Numbered from the stretch's first letter, positions 1 to 10,144 are shown. The stretch is 36,697 nt of DNA from Pseudomonadales bacterium (GCA_022968985.1 JALJPK010000008.1:31250-67946); one strand, 5' to 3'. The notes: a model not told the origin generated them from the sequence alone. Program-made: numbers and translations.

Positions 1-288
1 AAAGATGGCAGTGATATTATTGCAACTGGATCTGGTGTTGTTACTTGGGCTGGTTCAAGAAATGGTTATGGTAATCTTGTAGAGGTTAATCATGGTAATG
101 GATTGGTTACAAGATACGCTCATGCAAAAGAAGTATTAGTTAAAATAGGGGATATCGTTGAAAAAGGTAGTGTGGTTGCGTTAGTTGGAAGTACTGGTCG
201 ATCAACCGGGCCGCATACTCACTATGAGGTATTAGTGGGAGGTAAACATGTTAATCCTGAAAAATATATCTATCGAGACGCGCTATAA
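1..288 (+). CDS. M23 (LytM-type) peptidase, C-terminal part only
   Basis: The reading frame is open from base 1, so the gene starts upstream of the window; about 95 codons remain. The visible part matches the C-terminal half of the LytM/M23 metallopeptidase fold: a glycine-rich beta region, GNLVEVNHGNG, YAH, and the zinc-ligand HxH motif in GPHTHYEV, followed by VNPEKYI. The first zinc-ligand motif (HxxxD) would lie upstream and cannot be checked, so catalytic competence is open. Enzymes of this family cut peptidoglycan peptides in the periplasm, or, when degenerate, activate amidases. An M23 gene directly before secA is a common gammaproteobacterial arrangement. A terminator follows the stop, so it is probably transcribed separately from secA. 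Confidence 0.85.
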   Translation, partial: KDGSDIIATGSGVVTWAGSRNGYGNLVEVNHGNGLVTRYAHAKEVLVKIGDIVEKGSVVALVGSTGRSTGPHTHYEVLVGGKHVNPEKYIYRDAL

Positions 289-304
289 AGTCTCAATTCG
301 TACT

Positions 305-333
305 AAAAAACAATCTTAATAGGTTGTTTTTTT
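305..333 (+). terminator. Rho-independent terminator after the M23 gene
   Basis: A hairpin with left arm 305-316 and right arm 321-332 (one G-U pair, 4-nt loop 317-320) runs directly into a T run ending at 333. The stem is A/T-rich at its base and has C-G pairs near the loop. It begins about 16 nt after the peptidase stop codon and separates that gene from secA. Confidence 0.75.
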
Positions 334-455
334 GGTTATGGGAACAATATAACGCAAAAGTATAAAAAACACCCTTGTTAGCTCAAATATGCAAGACTTC
401 AAAAGCGTACTTAGTTATAGTTACGCACAAAACTAATTGATGTTGAATTACAAAT

Positions 456-3155
456 ATGCTTTCCACTATTATTAAAAAAATTGTCGGCTCTAAAAATGAT
501 CGTGTTATTAAAGGATTAATGAACACTGTTAATCAAATCAATGCATTAGAAACAGATATGCAAGCATTGAATGATGAGCAGCTAAGAGCTAAAACAACTG
601 AGTTTAAATCACGTTTCGCAGAGGGTGAAACAATAGAACAACTATTAGTTGAAGCTTTTGCTGTGTGTCGTGAAACTAGTGTACGAGTTATGGGGATGCG
701 CCATTTTGACGTACAGTTACTCGGTGGTATAGTTTTACAATCAGGTAAAATTCCTGAAATGCGTACAGGTGAAGGTAAAACATTAGTTGCTACATTAGCT
801 GTGTACTTAAATGCATTGTCTGGTGAATCAGTTCATGTTGTCACTGTGAATGATTATCTAGCGGCTCGTGATGCGAATTGGATGCGTCCTTTATATGAAG
901 CATTGGGTATGTCAGTAGGTATTGTTGTTAGTCAACAGGACCCAAAAACTAAAAAAGAAGCCTATCAAGCCGATATAACTTACGGTACAAATAATGAATT
1001 TGGATTTGATTATTTAAGAGATAACATGGCGTTTTCTTTGGATGATAAATTTCAAAGAGGATTTGGTTTTGCTGTAATCGATGAAGTCGATTCTATCTTA
1101 ATTGATGAAGCAAGAACCCCATTAATTATTTCAGGCGCAGCAGAAGATAGCAGTCTTAGATACAAACAAATTAATTTAATTATTCCTTTTCTTGAACGTG
1201 GTGAATTAGACGAAATTGAAAAAACCACTACGGGTGATTTTGTTGTTGATGAAAAAAATCGCAGCATTGAGTTAACCGAAGAAGGTCATGAAAAAGTAGA
1301 ACAATTATTGATTAAAAATAAATTATTACCAGAAGGTGAGAGTTTATATTCATCAAGTAATTTAGGTTTATTACATCACATTCAATCTGCTGTTAAAGCG
1401 CATCATGTTTTTAAATCGAATGTTGATTACATCATTCAAGAAAACGAAGTAGTAATTGTTGATGAACATACAGGTCGTACAATGCCTGGACGTCGTTGGA
1501 GTGAAGGCATTCATCAAGCAATTGAAGCAAAAGAAGGTTTGGTTATTCAGCGTGAAAACCAAACACTAGCCTCAACAACCTTTCAAAATTATTTCCGTTT
1601 ATATAAAAAATTATCTGGAATGACTGGTACTGCTGATACTGAAGCATTTGAGTTAAAACAAATTTACGGTTTAGACGTAGTTGTTATTCCAACTAATACA
1701 GTGGTTCAGCGTACAGATTTTAATGATCAAATTTTCTTATCTGTTGAAGATAAATACGCAGCGATTGTTAAAGATATTATTGATACAACAAAAATGAAAA
1801 GACCTGTACTTGTAGGTACGTCGTCAGTTGAATCATCTGAGTTAGTATCAAACGCATTAACCAAAGCTAAGATAAAACACAGTGTGTTAAATGCAAAACA
1901 GCATGAAAACGAAGCGTATATTATTGCTCAAGCGGGTAAAGCTGGCTCAGTTACCATTGCAACAAATATGGCCGGTCGTGGTACGGATATTGTTTTAGGT
2001 GGTAACTGGAAAGCTGAAGTTGAAAATCTAAAAGATCCTACTGAAGCTCAAATTAAAAAAATCAAAGATCAATGGCAAATAGATCATGATGCTGTAATTA
2101 CTGCTGGTGGTTTACATATAGTAGGTACTGAGCGACATGAGTCACGTCGTGTAGATAACCAATTACGTGGTCGATCTGGCCGTCAAGGTGATCCTGGTTC
2201 GTCTCGTTTTTATATCTCCCTTGATGATAATTTAATGCGTATTTTTATGTCTGATGGCATTAAAAACTTTATGCGTAAAATTGGTGAAAAGGGTGAGGCT
2301 ATTGAAGCTAAAATGGTTAATAACGCCATTGAAAAATCACAAAAGAAAGTTGAAAATCGCAACTTTGATATCCGTAAATCGTTATTAGAATACGATGATG
2401 TATCTAATGATCAGCGTACAGTTGTTTATGAACAGCGTGATGAGTTACTTGAAATAGCTGATATTTCAGATTTAATCGAAACGGTTCGTGAAAATGTAAT
2501 TAATACTAGAATTGAAGAGTTTGTTCCAGCGCAATCATTACGTGAGCAATGGGAATTAACAGGTTTGCAAACAGCATTAACTCGTGAATTTGGAATCGAT
2601 GAAGATATCAAAACATGGTTAGAAGATTCTAATTTCACTGAAGAAAAACTACGTAAAAAAGCGCTTGAAGTGGCGACTGCAAATTATAAAGCCAAAGAAG
2701 AAGTGGCAGGTGCTGAAAATATACGTAAATTTGAAAAACACGTGATGTTACAAGTATTAGATCAACAGTGGAAAGATCACTTATACGCGATGGATCATTT
2801 ACGCCAAAGTATTCAGTTACGTGGTTATGCTCAAAAGAATCCTAAACAAGAATTTAAACGTGAAGCCTTTGAATTATTTCAGCAAATGTTAGTGTCTGTA
2901 AAAGCCGATACCATTCGTTTGTTAAGTAACATTAAAGTGCAATCTCAAGAAGAGGCGATTGAAGTTGAGCGTCAAAAACGAGAAGCGTTAAAAGAAAAAA
3001 TGAACTTTAAGCATGAGCAAGCTGGTGAGACAAAAGCACAAAAAGCAGAACAAAAAGCTCAACCCGCAATGGCACAAAAAAGACCAGGGCGTAATGAGCC
3101 TTGTCCATGTGGTTCAGGTAAAAAATATAAACAATGTCATGGTAAATTAGCTTAA
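456..3155 (+). CDS. secA: Preprotein translocase ATPase SecA
   Basis: SecA is the cytosolic motor that drives unfolded preproteins through SecYEG by ATP hydrolysis. At 899 aa it has normal length. Visible motifs are Walker A MRTGEGKT (102-109), the DEAD-type DEVD box (209-212), the [11 protein letters not shown] segment of the second motor domain, and a C-terminal zinc finger [13 protein letters not shown] (C883, C885, C894, H895) that binds SecB and lipid. The start at 456 keeps the usual N-terminus ([16 protein letters not shown]); there is no strong Shine-Dalgarno in front. No SecM-like arrest gene is seen upstream; the 120 bp between the terminator and the start codon hold nothing recognisable. 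argJ follows after 13 nt, so the two are likely cotranscribed. Confidence 0.98.
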   Translation: MLSTIIKKIVGSKNDRVIKGLMNTVNQINALETDMQALNDEQLRAKTTEFKSRFAEGETIEQLLVEAFAVCRETSVRVMGMRHFDVQLLGGIVLQSGKIPEMRTGEGKTLVATLAVYLNALSGESVHVVTVNDYLAARDANWMRPLYEALGMSVGIVVSQQDPKTKKEAYQADITYGTNNEFGFDYLRDNMAFSLDDKFQRGFGFAVIDEVDSILIDEARTPLIISGAAEDSSLRYKQINLIIPFLERGELDEIEKTTTGDFVVDEKNRSIELTEEGHEKVEQLLIKNKLLPEGESLYSSSNLGLLHHIQSAVKAHHVFKSNVDYIIQENEVVIVDEHTGRTMPGRRWSEGIHQAIEAKEGLVIQRENQTLASTTFQNYFRLYKKLSGMTGTADTEAFELKQIYGLDVVVIPTNTVVQRTDFNDQIFLSVEDKYAAIVKDIIDTTKMKRPVLVGTSSVESSELVSNALTKAKIKHSVLNAKQHENEAYIIAQAGKAGSVTIATNMAGRGTDIVLGGNWKAEVENLKDPTEAQIKKIKDQWQIDHDAVITAGGLHIVGTERHESRRVDNQLRGRSGRQGDPGSSRFYISLDDNLMRIFMSDGIKNFMRKIGEKGEAIEAKMVNNAIEKSQKKVENRNFDIRKSLLEYDDVSNDQRTVVYEQRDELLEIADISDLIETVRENVINTRIEEFVPAQSLREQWELTGLQTALTREFGIDEDIKTWLEDSNFTEEKLRKKALEVATANYKAKEEVAGAENIRKFEKHVMLQVLDQQWKDHLYAMDHLRQSIQLRGYAQKNPKQEFKREAFELFQQMLVSVKADTIRLLSNIKVQSQEEAIEVERQKREALKEKMNFKHEQAGETKAQKAEQKAQPAMAQKRPGRNEPCPCGSGKKYKQCHGKLA

Positions 3156-3168
3156 AAGAGAAATTCAG

Positions 3169-4380
3169 ATGGCAATTGGTAAAGGTTTAATTGACCCTGT
3201 TGAAGCTATTGCAGGCGTAAAGTTTTGTGTGTCGCAAGCGGGTGTTAAGTATGAAAAGCGTGATGATTTTGTTGTTATCGCTTTAGCCGATTCAACAAAA
3301 ACAGCCGGTGTATTCACTAAAAATAGGTTTTGTGCCGCACCAGTTCATGTTGCTAAACAACATTTGAGTCAAACCAACCCTAAGTATTTAGTGATTAATA
3401 CAGGTAATGCCAACGCAGGCACAGGCAAACAAGGTTTAATTGATGCTAATCAAACCTGCCAAATGCTTGCTGAACATTTAGGTTGTAAAAAAGAAGAAGT
3501 GATCCCATTTTCAACTGGGGTAATTGGTGAATATCTGGCGATGGATAAAATAGAATCCGCCATCAATACTTTGCCACAAACTAAAGACTTTAATGATGAT
3601 TATGCGCGTGCTTCAAGCGGAATCATGACAACGGATACTCGGCCAAAAGCAACCACAGTCTCTGTAGAAATTGATGGTGAAATAGTCACTATCAGTGGGA
3701 TGACAAAAGGCTCGGGTATGATCAAACCTAATATGGGTACGATGCTTTCGTTTATTCAAACTGATGCCGATCTGAGTGCTATTGATTTACAGGTCTTGTT
3801 GTTAAAAGTTACAAATCAATCGTTTAATCGAATTACAGTTGATAGCGACACCTCAACCAACGATGCCTGTTTATTATCTGCTACTGCGCAGTCAAAAGTT
3901 AAAATCACTGAATCGAATATCAATCAATTTGAAAAAGCCTTAATCGAGATAATGCAAACATTAGCTCATGAAATGGTACGTGATGGTGAAGGTGCCAGTA
4001 AATTTATTGAAATTAAAGTTAAAAATGCAGTTTCAAATGAAGATGCATTATCTATTGCATATAGTGTAGGGCATTCACCTTTGGTGAAAACCGCTATATC
4101 AGCATCTGACGCAAACTGGGGACGTATTTTGATGGCAGTGGGTAAAGCACCTGCCTCACAGTTAGATGTAGATCAGGTTGATGTGTATTTGGATGATGTG
4201 TGTATTGTGCAAAATGGTGAAAAACACCCAGATTACACAGAAGAAAAAGGCGCTGCGGTTTTTGCAAAAGAAGAATTCAGTATTATTGTTGATTTAAAAC
4301 TGGGTTCTAGTGAAGAGTGTATTTGGACCTGTGATTTATCCTATGAATACATTCGAATCAATGCAGAGTACAGAAGCTAA
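3169..4380 (+). CDS. argJ: Glutamate N-acetyltransferase / amino-acid acetyltransferase ArgJ
   Basis: ArgJ moves the acetyl group from N-acetylornithine to glutamate in the cyclic arginine pathway; many members can also acetylate glutamate from acetyl-CoA. The family cleaves itself before a threonine that becomes the catalytic nucleophile. Here the site is in KGSGMIKPNMGTML, with the nucleophile at Thr191. The residue before it is Gly190 where Ala is usual, a mild change. NTGNANAGTG near the oxyanion-hole region and the C-terminal YEYIRINAEYRS are typical. Length (403 aa) is normal. The gene lies 13 nt after secA, and its stop overlaps the mutT start by one base (TAATG). Whether it is mono- or bifunctional cannot be told from sequence alone. 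Confidence 0.95.
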   Translation: MAIGKGLIDPVEAIAGVKFCVSQAGVKYEKRDDFVVIALADSTKTAGVFTKNRFCAAPVHVAKQHLSQTNPKYLVINTGNANAGTGKQGLIDANQTCQMLAEHLGCKKEEVIPFSTGVIGEYLAMDKIESAINTLPQTKDFNDDYARASSGIMTTDTRPKATTVSVEIDGEIVTISGMTKGSGMIKPNMGTMLSFIQTDADLSAIDLQVLLLKVTNQSFNRITVDSDTSTNDACLLSATAQSKVKITESNINQFEKALIEIMQTLAHEMVRDGEGASKFIEIKVKNAVSNEDALSIAYSVGHSPLVKTAISASDANWGRILMAVGKAPASQLDVDQVDVYLDDVCIVQNGEKHPDYTEEKGAAVFAKEEFSIIVDLKLGSSEECIWTCDLSYEYIRINAEYRS

Positions 4381-4772
4381 TGGTTCGTGTTGCGGTAGGG
4401 GTGATTGTTTCTGATGAAATGGTTTATGTGACCTATCGCAATAAAAATCAGCATCAGGGTGAAAAATGGGAGTTTCCTGGTGGGAAAGTAGAAAAGGATG
4501 AAAGTGCAGTTGATGCGCTAAAACGTGAATTGTTCGAAGAAGTGGGTATCAATGTAATTAATCAGTCTGAATTAACCACAATTGATTTTGATTACGGCGA
4601 CAAACAAGTTAAGTTAGAAGTGTATATTGTGGATCAATTTCAAAATGAACCACAACCTAAAGAATCTCAAATTGGTAAATGGTTAAATATTAAAGATTTA
4701 GACCCAGCATTATTCCCTAAAGCCAACATCAAAATTATTGAAATACTTCAATCGTCGCCAAAGTCTAACTGA
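4380..4772 (+). CDS. mutT: 8-oxo-dGTP pyrophosphatase MutT (Nudix)
   Basis: MutT hydrolyses 8-oxo-dGTP and so removes a mutagenic nucleotide from the pool. The Nudix box is complete: residues 35-57, with the GX5E, REL and EEVGI elements (Glu53 and Glu54 bind metal). WEFPGGK just before it is characteristic of the MutT branch. At 130 aa it has the usual length. Its ATG shares one base with the argJ stop, so it is probably translated by reinitiation. Its 3' end overlaps the convergent yacG gene by 25 nt, leaving no intergenic terminator. Confidence 0.93.
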   Translation: MVRVAVGVIVSDEMVYVTYRNKNQHQGEKWEFPGGKVEKDESAVDALKRELFEEVGINVINQSELTTIDFDYGDKQVKLEVYIVDQFQNEPQPKESQIGKWLNIKDLDPALFPKANIKIIEILQSSPKSN

Positions 4773-4945
4773 CCTTCAGATAAACCGCCTTCTTCAGACG
4801 CTACTGAATATAAATCACTCGCCCAGCCATTAAAATCAATTAACTTACAGCGCTCACTACAGAACGGGCGGAACTCGTTTTTTGTATCATAAACATGCTC
4901 TTTTTGGCATTTAGGGCATTTAATCATTACGCTTTTTGTGCTCAT
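4748..4945 (-). CDS. yacG: DNA gyrase inhibitor YacG (zinc-binding)
   Basis: YacG is a small zinc protein that binds the GyrB C-terminus and inhibits gyrase. I place the start at 4945 rather than at the upstream in-frame ATG (4987): this gives 65 aa, the length of the E. coli protein, and makes an ATGA overlap with the coaE stop. Four zinc-ligand cysteines are visible, CPKC (10, 13) and CSERC (29, 33), followed by the family's RCKLIDFNGWA segment and an acidic C-terminus. It is the last gene of the yacG-coaE-pilD-pilC-pilB group, and its end overlaps mutT on the other strand by 25 nt. Confidence 0.93.
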   Translation of the reverse strand: MSTKSVMIKCPKCQKEHVYDTKNEFRPFCSERCKLIDFNGWASDLYSVASEEGGLSEGQLDFGDD

Positions 4946-5532
4946 TGTATTTTCTCTAAAGTTAAATGATGTTGTTTTAATATACATTGTTTTAAGTGAT
5001 TAATATCTTTTGAATTATCGATGATTATGTCGGCAAGATCACGTTTTATTTTTGGATCTAATTGAGCATCAATGATTTTTTGTGCTGAAAGCACATTACT
5101 ATTATCGCGCCTGATAATTCGTTTTAATTGAATCGGCTCAGCAACATCAATCAACCATGTTTCATCACAAAGATTGTGTAATTCATTTTCAAATAATAAT
5201 GGTGCACTTAATACTGTATAGCTTTCAGTAATTGTGTTTTTAAGTCGCTCTATGATTAAAGTTCGAATAGCAGGATGAGTGATTGCGTTTAGTTTTTTAA
5301 GTTGTTCAGGGCTTGAAAAAGCAATCTGACGAAGTTTTTGTCGATTTAACTCACCGTTGTTTAAAATAGATAGACCAAAAGTGTTTGCTAGCTCTAATAA
5401 AATAGGGTGGTTGGCTTGAGTGATTTCTCTTGCGATAACATCGGCATCAATAATAGGGATATTTAAGGATTTTAAAAAATTAGAGGCGGTGGTTTTGCCT
5501 GAGGCAATACCACCTGTTAAACCAATGATCAT
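4942..5532 (-). CDS. coaE: Dephospho-CoA kinase CoaE
   Basis: CoaE catalyses the last step of coenzyme A synthesis, phosphorylation of dephospho-CoA on the ribose 3'-OH. The P-loop GGIASGKT (7-14) is intact, followed by the IDADVIARE segment and the LLFENELH region of the CoA-binding domain. Length (196 aa) is close to the 200-206 usual for the family. Both ends overlap their neighbours in ATGA: its start with the pilD stop and its stop with the yacG start. This implies tight translational coupling. Confidence 0.96.
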   Translation of the reverse strand: MIIGLTGGIASGKTTASNFLKSLNIPIIDADVIAREITQANHPILLELANTFGLSILNNGELNRQKLRQIAFSSPEQLKKLNAITHPAIRTLIIERLKNTITESYTVLSAPLLFENELHNLCDETWLIDVAEPIQLKRIIRRDNSNVLSAQKIIDAQLDPKIKRDLADIIIDNSKDINHLKQCILKQHHLTLEKIQ

Positions 5533-6425
5533 AACTGCGGGAATAAAAGATTTTGAATATCAGCTGCAAAAAAAACATATAACAACGCAGCACCACATAA
5601 ATAGGGGCCAAATGGTAAGGTTGTTTTATCAATTGATTTTTTTTGTATGATTAATATAGTGATACCTACTACAGCACCCACGGCAGATGATAATAATATA
5701 ATTGGAATCAACGCTTTAATACCAAACCAAGCACCAAAAACAGCAAAGAGTTTAAAGTCCCCTGCACCCATGCCTTCTTTGCCTCGAATTACTTTGAATA
5801 AAAAAGTAATACTCCAAAGGCTCATATAACCCGCTGCTGCACCCAAAAGACTTTCAGTTAATGTAATTTGAGTCAATAAATCAGAAGATAACCAACTGCT
5901 ATTGATATGAATTAAAAGTCCCACCCATAACAACGGTAAAGTAATGCTATCAGGTAATAATTTTTCATCGGCGTCAATCATGGTTAAGCTAATTAAAGCC
6001 CATAAAAAACCTAATAACAAAATAGCGTCTAAACTAACGCCAAAATACCAAGCAATCACACCACCCAAAGCCGCGGTGAAAAATTCAATGATTGGATACC
6101 TTGGGCTAATAGGTTGTTTACAATTAACACATTTACCTTTAATTAATAAATAACCGATTACAGGTAAATTAAACCAAGGTTTAATTGAACTTTTACAATG
6201 TGGGCAATGTGAAACAGGAAACGACAAATTAAAACGTTGTTTGTCTTTAATCATTTGCGCCGTTTCATCTAACTCTAAAAACTCAGTGCATTCACAACGC
6301 CATTGGCGTTTCATCATTTCTGGTAAACGATAGATAACCACATTTAAAAAGCTGCCAACTAATGCTGACAGAATAACCATTGTGCTTATCCAAAACGTGC
6401 TGTGTTGTTGGAATACTTCAATCAT
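5529..6425 (-). CDS. pilD: Prepilin peptidase / N-methyltransferase PilD
   Basis: PilD is the inner-membrane aspartyl protease that removes the leader from type IV prepilins (and type II pseudopilins) and methylates the new N-terminus. The four-cysteine zinc motif of the cytoplasmic domain is complete (C74, C77, C99, C102). The two catalytic aspartates are in MIDADEKLLPD (D151) and in GMGAGDFK (D223). About eight membrane segments are visible across 298 aa, a normal length. Substrates in this window are the two PilA proteins. The start overlaps the pilC stop in ATGA. Confidence 0.96.
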   Translation of the reverse strand: MIEVFQQHSTFWISTMVILSALVGSFLNVVIYRLPEMMKRQWRCECTEFLELDETAQMIKDKQRFNLSFPVSHCPHCKSSIKPWFNLPVIGYLLIKGKCVNCKQPISPRYPIIEFFTAALGGVIAWYFGVSLDAILLLGFLWALISLTMIDADEKLLPDSITLPLLWVGLLIHINSSWLSSDLLTQITLTESLLGAAAGYMSLWSITFLFKVIRGKEGMGAGDFKLFAVFGAWFGIKALIPIILLSSAVGAVVGITILIIQKKSIDKTTLPFGPYLCGAALLYVFFAADIQNLLFPQL

Positions 6426-7639
6426 CCGACCACATCACCCATTTGGAAGATAGGAAGATACATTGAAATAACCAAACCACCAATCACTACACCCAAAAAT
6501 GCCATGATCATTGGTTCCATCATTGAGGTTAACCCTTCAACTAGTTGATCCACTTCTTCTTCATATATCTCGGCCGCTTTTTCAAGCATTTCTTCAACTG
6601 CACCTGATTGTTCACCAATTAAAATCATTTGCACTAACATCGGTGGGAATAACTCGGTTTCTTTCATTGCGACATTAAGTTCAACCCCAGTTGATACTTC
6701 ATCTCTAATTCTTAAAATAGCCGACTCATAAACATAGTTTCCAGAGGCTCCTGCAGCTGATTCAAGCGCCTCGATTAATGGTACACCTGCCGCAAAGGTT
6801 GTGGCAAGGGTTCTTGCAAAACGAGCAAAAGCCGATTGTTTAAAAATAGTACCTAATACAGGAATCTTTAAAGAAAAACGCTGCCAACCCCGTCTAAATT
6901 TAATTGACTTTTGTAACGCGGTTGAAAAAGCAAAACTGGCACCAACTATAAAAATTAATAATTTCCACCAACTTGCAATCATCCAGTCCGACAGGTTAAC
7001 CACAACTTGAGTGGGAATAGGTAAATCGGCGCCAAAATTTGAAAACATATCATCAAAAACAGGCACTACTTTTAATAATAGAATAGCGGTAACAATACCT
7101 GCGATAATCAAAATTGTAATAGGGTACTTAACCGCCGATTTTACTTTACGTTTTATGCTTTCAGATTTTTCTTTGTAAATTGCAATTCTGTTTAACATGG
7201 TTTCTAACGCACCAGATTGTTCTCCGGCGTCCACTAACGCACAAAATAAATCATCAAAGTATTTAGGTTGTTTTTGTAACGCACTTGCAAATGTACTGCC
7301 AGCTGAAACTTCACTATGTAGTAAATTAACCATTTCTTTGACTGCGGGGTTGACGGTGCCCTCGCTCACAATTTCAAATGATTTTACAAGTGGCACCCCT
7401 GCTTTCATCATGGTTGACATCTGGCGAGTAAATATAGATATATCCCCTGGTTTAACAGCGGAACCAAAACCTATATTAAATTCTTTTGGTTTTTTCTTCA
7501 CAGACGGGTTATTGATACCCTGTTTACGTAATTGCGCTTTTACAAGGTTAACGTTAGTACCTGTTACTTCGCCTTTTTTCTTTTTACCTGATTTGTCGGT
7601 GCCACTGTAGGTAAAAGTTATTTCTTTAATAACTGCCAT
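6422..7639 (-). CDS. pilC: Type IV pilus inner-membrane platform protein PilC
   Basis: PilC is the membrane platform through which the PilB motor adds pilin subunits. Two GspF-type domains are seen, beginning near IFTRQMSTMMKAGVPL (about 69) and FARFARTLATTFAAGVPL (about 272). Three hydrophobic segments lie near residues 172-195, 220-240 and 375-400. The 405 aa length is standard. It begins 2 nt after the pilB stop and ends in an ATGA overlap with pilD. Confidence 0.96.
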   Translation of the reverse strand: MAVIKEITFTYSGTDKSGKKKKGEVTGTNVNLVKAQLRKQGINNPSVKKKPKEFNIGFGSAVKPGDISIFTRQMSTMMKAGVPLVKSFEIVSEGTVNPAVKEMVNLLHSEVSAGSTFASALQKQPKYFDDLFCALVDAGEQSGALETMLNRIAIYKEKSESIKRKVKSAVKYPITILIIAGIVTAILLLKVVPVFDDMFSNFGADLPIPTQVVVNLSDWMIASWWKLLIFIVGASFAFSTALQKSIKFRRGWQRFSLKIPVLGTIFKQSAFARFARTLATTFAAGVPLIEALESAAGASGNYVYESAILRIRDEVSTGVELNVAMKETELFPPMLVQMILIGEQSGAVEEMLEKAAEIYEEEVDQLVEGLTSMMEPMIMAFLGVVIGGLVISMYLPIFQMGDVVG

Positions 7640-7641
7640 GA

Positions 7642-9327
7642 TTAATCCTCGTTGGTCACACGGTTAACTTCTTCAATACTGGTTACGCCCTGTGTTACTT
7701 TAATAAGGCCCGATTTTCTTAAACTATTAAACCCTTCTTTTTTAAACTGTGCGTTTAACTCAATAGCGTTACCATCTTCCATAATAATTTTAGAAATAGT
7801 AGGGGTAATTCGTACTACTTCGTAAATTCCTACCCGACCTTTGTAGCCGTTAGTACAAGACTGACAACCTACGGGTTGGTAGATTTCTGCTGTAGTAATC
7901 ATAGCATCAGTAAAGCCCATTTGTTTAAGACTTTCAGCAGGGATATTCGCTGGTTGTTTACATACTTTACAAAGTCGTCTAGCTAAACGTTGCGCAATAA
8001 TTAAATTAACTGTGGTGGCAATGTTAAAAGTGGCAACCCCCATGTTCACTAATCGAGTTAAAGTCTCTGCGGCGCTGTTGGTATGTAATGTCGACATTAC
8101 CATATGCCCAGTTTGTGCCGCTTTAATAGCAATAGAGGCGGTTTCTAAATCTCGAATCTCACCTACCATAATAATATCAGGGTCTTGACGTAAAAAAGCA
8201 CGTAACGCCATACCAAAATCAAGGCCCACTTTAGGGTTAACGTTAACTTGGTTGATACCTTCTAAGTTAATTTCAACTGGGTCTTCTGCGGTGGATATAT
8301 TACGGTCTTCGGTATTAAGAATATTTAAACCTGTATATAACGATACTGTTTTACCGGAACCCGTAGGGCCGGTTACCAAAATCATACCCTGTGGTTTAGA
8401 TAAGCAGTCCATGTACATTTCTTTTTGTTCGGGCTCGTAACCTAAGGCGTCAATCCCCATTTTAGCGCTGGATGGATCTAAAATACGTAATACTACTTTT
8501 TCACCAAATAAACTGGGTAAAGTACTGACTCGAAAATCAATGGACTTTTTAGCGCTTACTTTAAGTTTAATACGACCATCTTGTGGGGCACGACGCTCGG
8601 CAATATCCATCGATGACATCACTTTTAAACGAGCCGCTAGTTTTCTTGCTAGTGCAACAGGAGGTTTAGCCATTGTACGTAATACACCATCTACTCTAAA
8701 ACGTACACGGTAGGTTTTTTCGTAAGGTTCAAAATGTAAATCTGAGGCGCCTTTTTTAATGGCAGACAATAACATTTGGTTAATAAATTTTACTACGGGG
8801 GCGTCATCTGCGGCATTGTGTTCTTCTTCGTTGTCTTTTTTGTCTTCAACAACGTCTAAATCGCCTACATCTTCGTCTAAATCATCAAAACCATCGTCGC
8901 CATCATCGTCATAAGCCTCGATAAATTTAACTAATTTATCTTCTTCTACCAATATTCCTTCAGTGCTCAGCCCTGTATGGAATTTAATTTCATCTAAACC
9001 GACTAAATTTGTAGGGTCAGAGATACCAATAAATAAACGATTACCGCGTTTAAAAAGAGGAATAGCATGATGTTTGACTACTAAATCCGCAGATACTATT
9101 TCTTTATCAATGCTCTCGGGGTCAAACGCATCTAAATCAAATATAGGGGTGCCAAATTCATCAGAGGTACTGATTGCGATTTTTTTAGCATCTGCTAGCC
9201 CTTTGGATACTAAATAACTGATCAGTGGTAGTTTTTCTACCTTGGCTTGATCAGTTGCAGTAATAGCTTCTGACTCACTAAGTAATTGATCTTGAACAAA
9301 ACGTCTTGCTAAACCACCAATGGACAT
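7642..9327 (-). CDS. pilB: Type IV pilus extension ATPase PilB
   Basis: PilB is the hexameric cytoplasmic ATPase that powers pilus extension. The N-terminal GspE domain (about 1-135) is followed by an acidic linker (139-175), then the ATPase domain with Walker A GPTGSGKT (320-327), Walker B in DPDIIMVGEIRD (382-393), the His box around STLHTN (412-417), and a four-cysteine zinc site (C453, C456, C488, C491). Length (561 aa) is typical. The linker is strikingly Asp/Glu-rich. The start follows an AGGT about 10 nt upstream. No clear sigma-54 element is seen in the 215 bp between it and the pilin gene (9328-9542), so its promoter is unidentified. Confidence 0.97.
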   Translation of the reverse strand: MSIGGLARRFVQDQLLSESEAITATDQAKVEKLPLISYLVSKGLADAKKIAISTSDEFGTPIFDLDAFDPESIDKEIVSADLVVKHHAIPLFKRGNRLFIGISDPTNLVGLDEIKFHTGLSTEGILVEEDKLVKFIEAYDDDGDDGFDDLDEDVGDLDVVEDKKDNEEEHNAADDAPVVKFINQMLLSAIKKGASDLHFEPYEKTYRVRFRVDGVLRTMAKPPVALARKLAARLKVMSSMDIAERRAPQDGRIKLKVSAKKSIDFRVSTLPSLFGEKVVLRILDPSSAKMGIDALGYEPEQKEMYMDCLSKPQGMILVTGPTGSGKTVSLYTGLNILNTEDRNISTAEDPVEINLEGINQVNVNPKVGLDFGMALRAFLRQDPDIIMVGEIRDLETASIAIKAAQTGHMVMSTLHTNSAAETLTRLVNMGVATFNIATTVNLIIAQRLARRLCKVCKQPANIPAESLKQMGFTDAMITTAEIYQPVGCQSCTNGYKGRVGIYEVVRITPTISKIIMEDGNAIELNAQFKKEGFNSLRKSGLIKVTQGVTSIEEVNRVTNED

Positions 9328-9542
9328 CTTTATATTACCTGTATAATGAAAGTTATATTATTGGCCTATATTAGCGTATGTTTTTTCAAGATGCTAAGGG
9401 GCAATTAAGTTATTGTTGTTTGGGTCTCTTTTTAAAGTTGAAAAATTCTTTAAAAGTAGTGTGGGGAAGGTGTTATCGTAAAATTCTTTATTAAGGTGGT
9501 ATAAAATACACTAAGTATATTCTGTATTAAATTTTTGTATTA

Positions 9543-10055
9543 CTATGCGTCGTTGAGAGTTTTAGCGGCTTCATCTGCAATAATTTGAGCAGTATTCTCA
9601 GCAGCTTGTCTAGTCGTTTCTAGCCCGAATGAAATTCTGTTATTGTCAGGGTTTTCATCTCTAATGATTGCAGCCAAGCGAGCATTTGCAATTACAACAG
9701 CGATTGTTAAAGTTTGTAAAGTAGGATTTTGATCATTTGGGCAAGATTTAAAACCTACACCTGTTGTAGAGCATGACCATATTATTGATCTGGGTACGGA
9801 TGTATAATCTGGGTGTAATATTACAATTATACCACCTTCTTCTAAAGTTAAGTCTTCAGTTCTAGCGTTGTTATTAAGGGTATATTCTTCTTCGGCGCTT
9901 AGTTTTGGTCCATTCAAACTTGCAAGTGCAGCAGAGCCTTTAGCTTTAGATGTATAGTTTTGATAAGCGGGTAATGCTTTAACTGCTAAAATACCAATAA
10001 TTGCAATCACAAGCATTAGTTCAATTAATGTGAACCCTTTTTGTTTTGATTTCAT
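9543..10055 (-). CDS. Second type IV major-pilin paralogue (PilA-like)
   Basis: A 170-aa prepilin with leader MKSKQKG, cleavage before Phe8, mature Glu5, and the hydrophobic N-terminal helix of type IVa pilins. It aligns without gaps to the neighbouring pilin at about 70% identity, including the cysteine pair C95/C105. Differences include a lysine at mature position 19 (AVKALPAY instead of ASVALPAY), inside the helix that normally packs in the fibre core. After the cysteine loop it has 65 more residues ending in a predicted Ala-rich helix. A terminator lies between the two pilin genes, and only a poor Shine-Dalgarno precedes this start, so expression may be weak or conditional. A poor hairpin with one G-U pair near 9502-9522 may end its transcript. 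Confidence 0.9.
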   Translation of the reverse strand: MKSKQKGFTLIELMLVIAIIGILAVKALPAYQNYTSKAKGSAALASLNGPKLSAEEEYTLNNNARTEDLTLEEGGIIVILHPDYTSVPRSIIWSCSTTGVGFKSCPNDQNPTLQTLTIAVVIANARLAAIIRDENPDNNRISFGLETTRQAAENTAQIIADEAAKTLNDA

Positions 10056-10117
10056 ATTATTATTTCTAATTTAAGTGAATCTAAATGAGTAATATGTGTT
10101 TTTTGAAAGATCGATAC

Positions 10118-10144
10118 AAAAAAAAGCCCAGTATTAACTGGGCT
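10118..10144 (-). terminator. Rho-independent terminator after the first pilA gene
   Basis: A perfect 8-bp G/C-rich stem (10125-10132 with 10137-10144, 4-nt loop) is followed on the minus strand by a T run (complement of 10118-10124). It starts 18 nt after the stop of the upstream pilin gene and so separates the two pilin transcripts. Confidence 0.88.

Noticed and set aside
7197-7610. 137-codon plus-strand frame opposite pilC
   Set aside because: Shadow of pilC; low-complexity, no family likeness.
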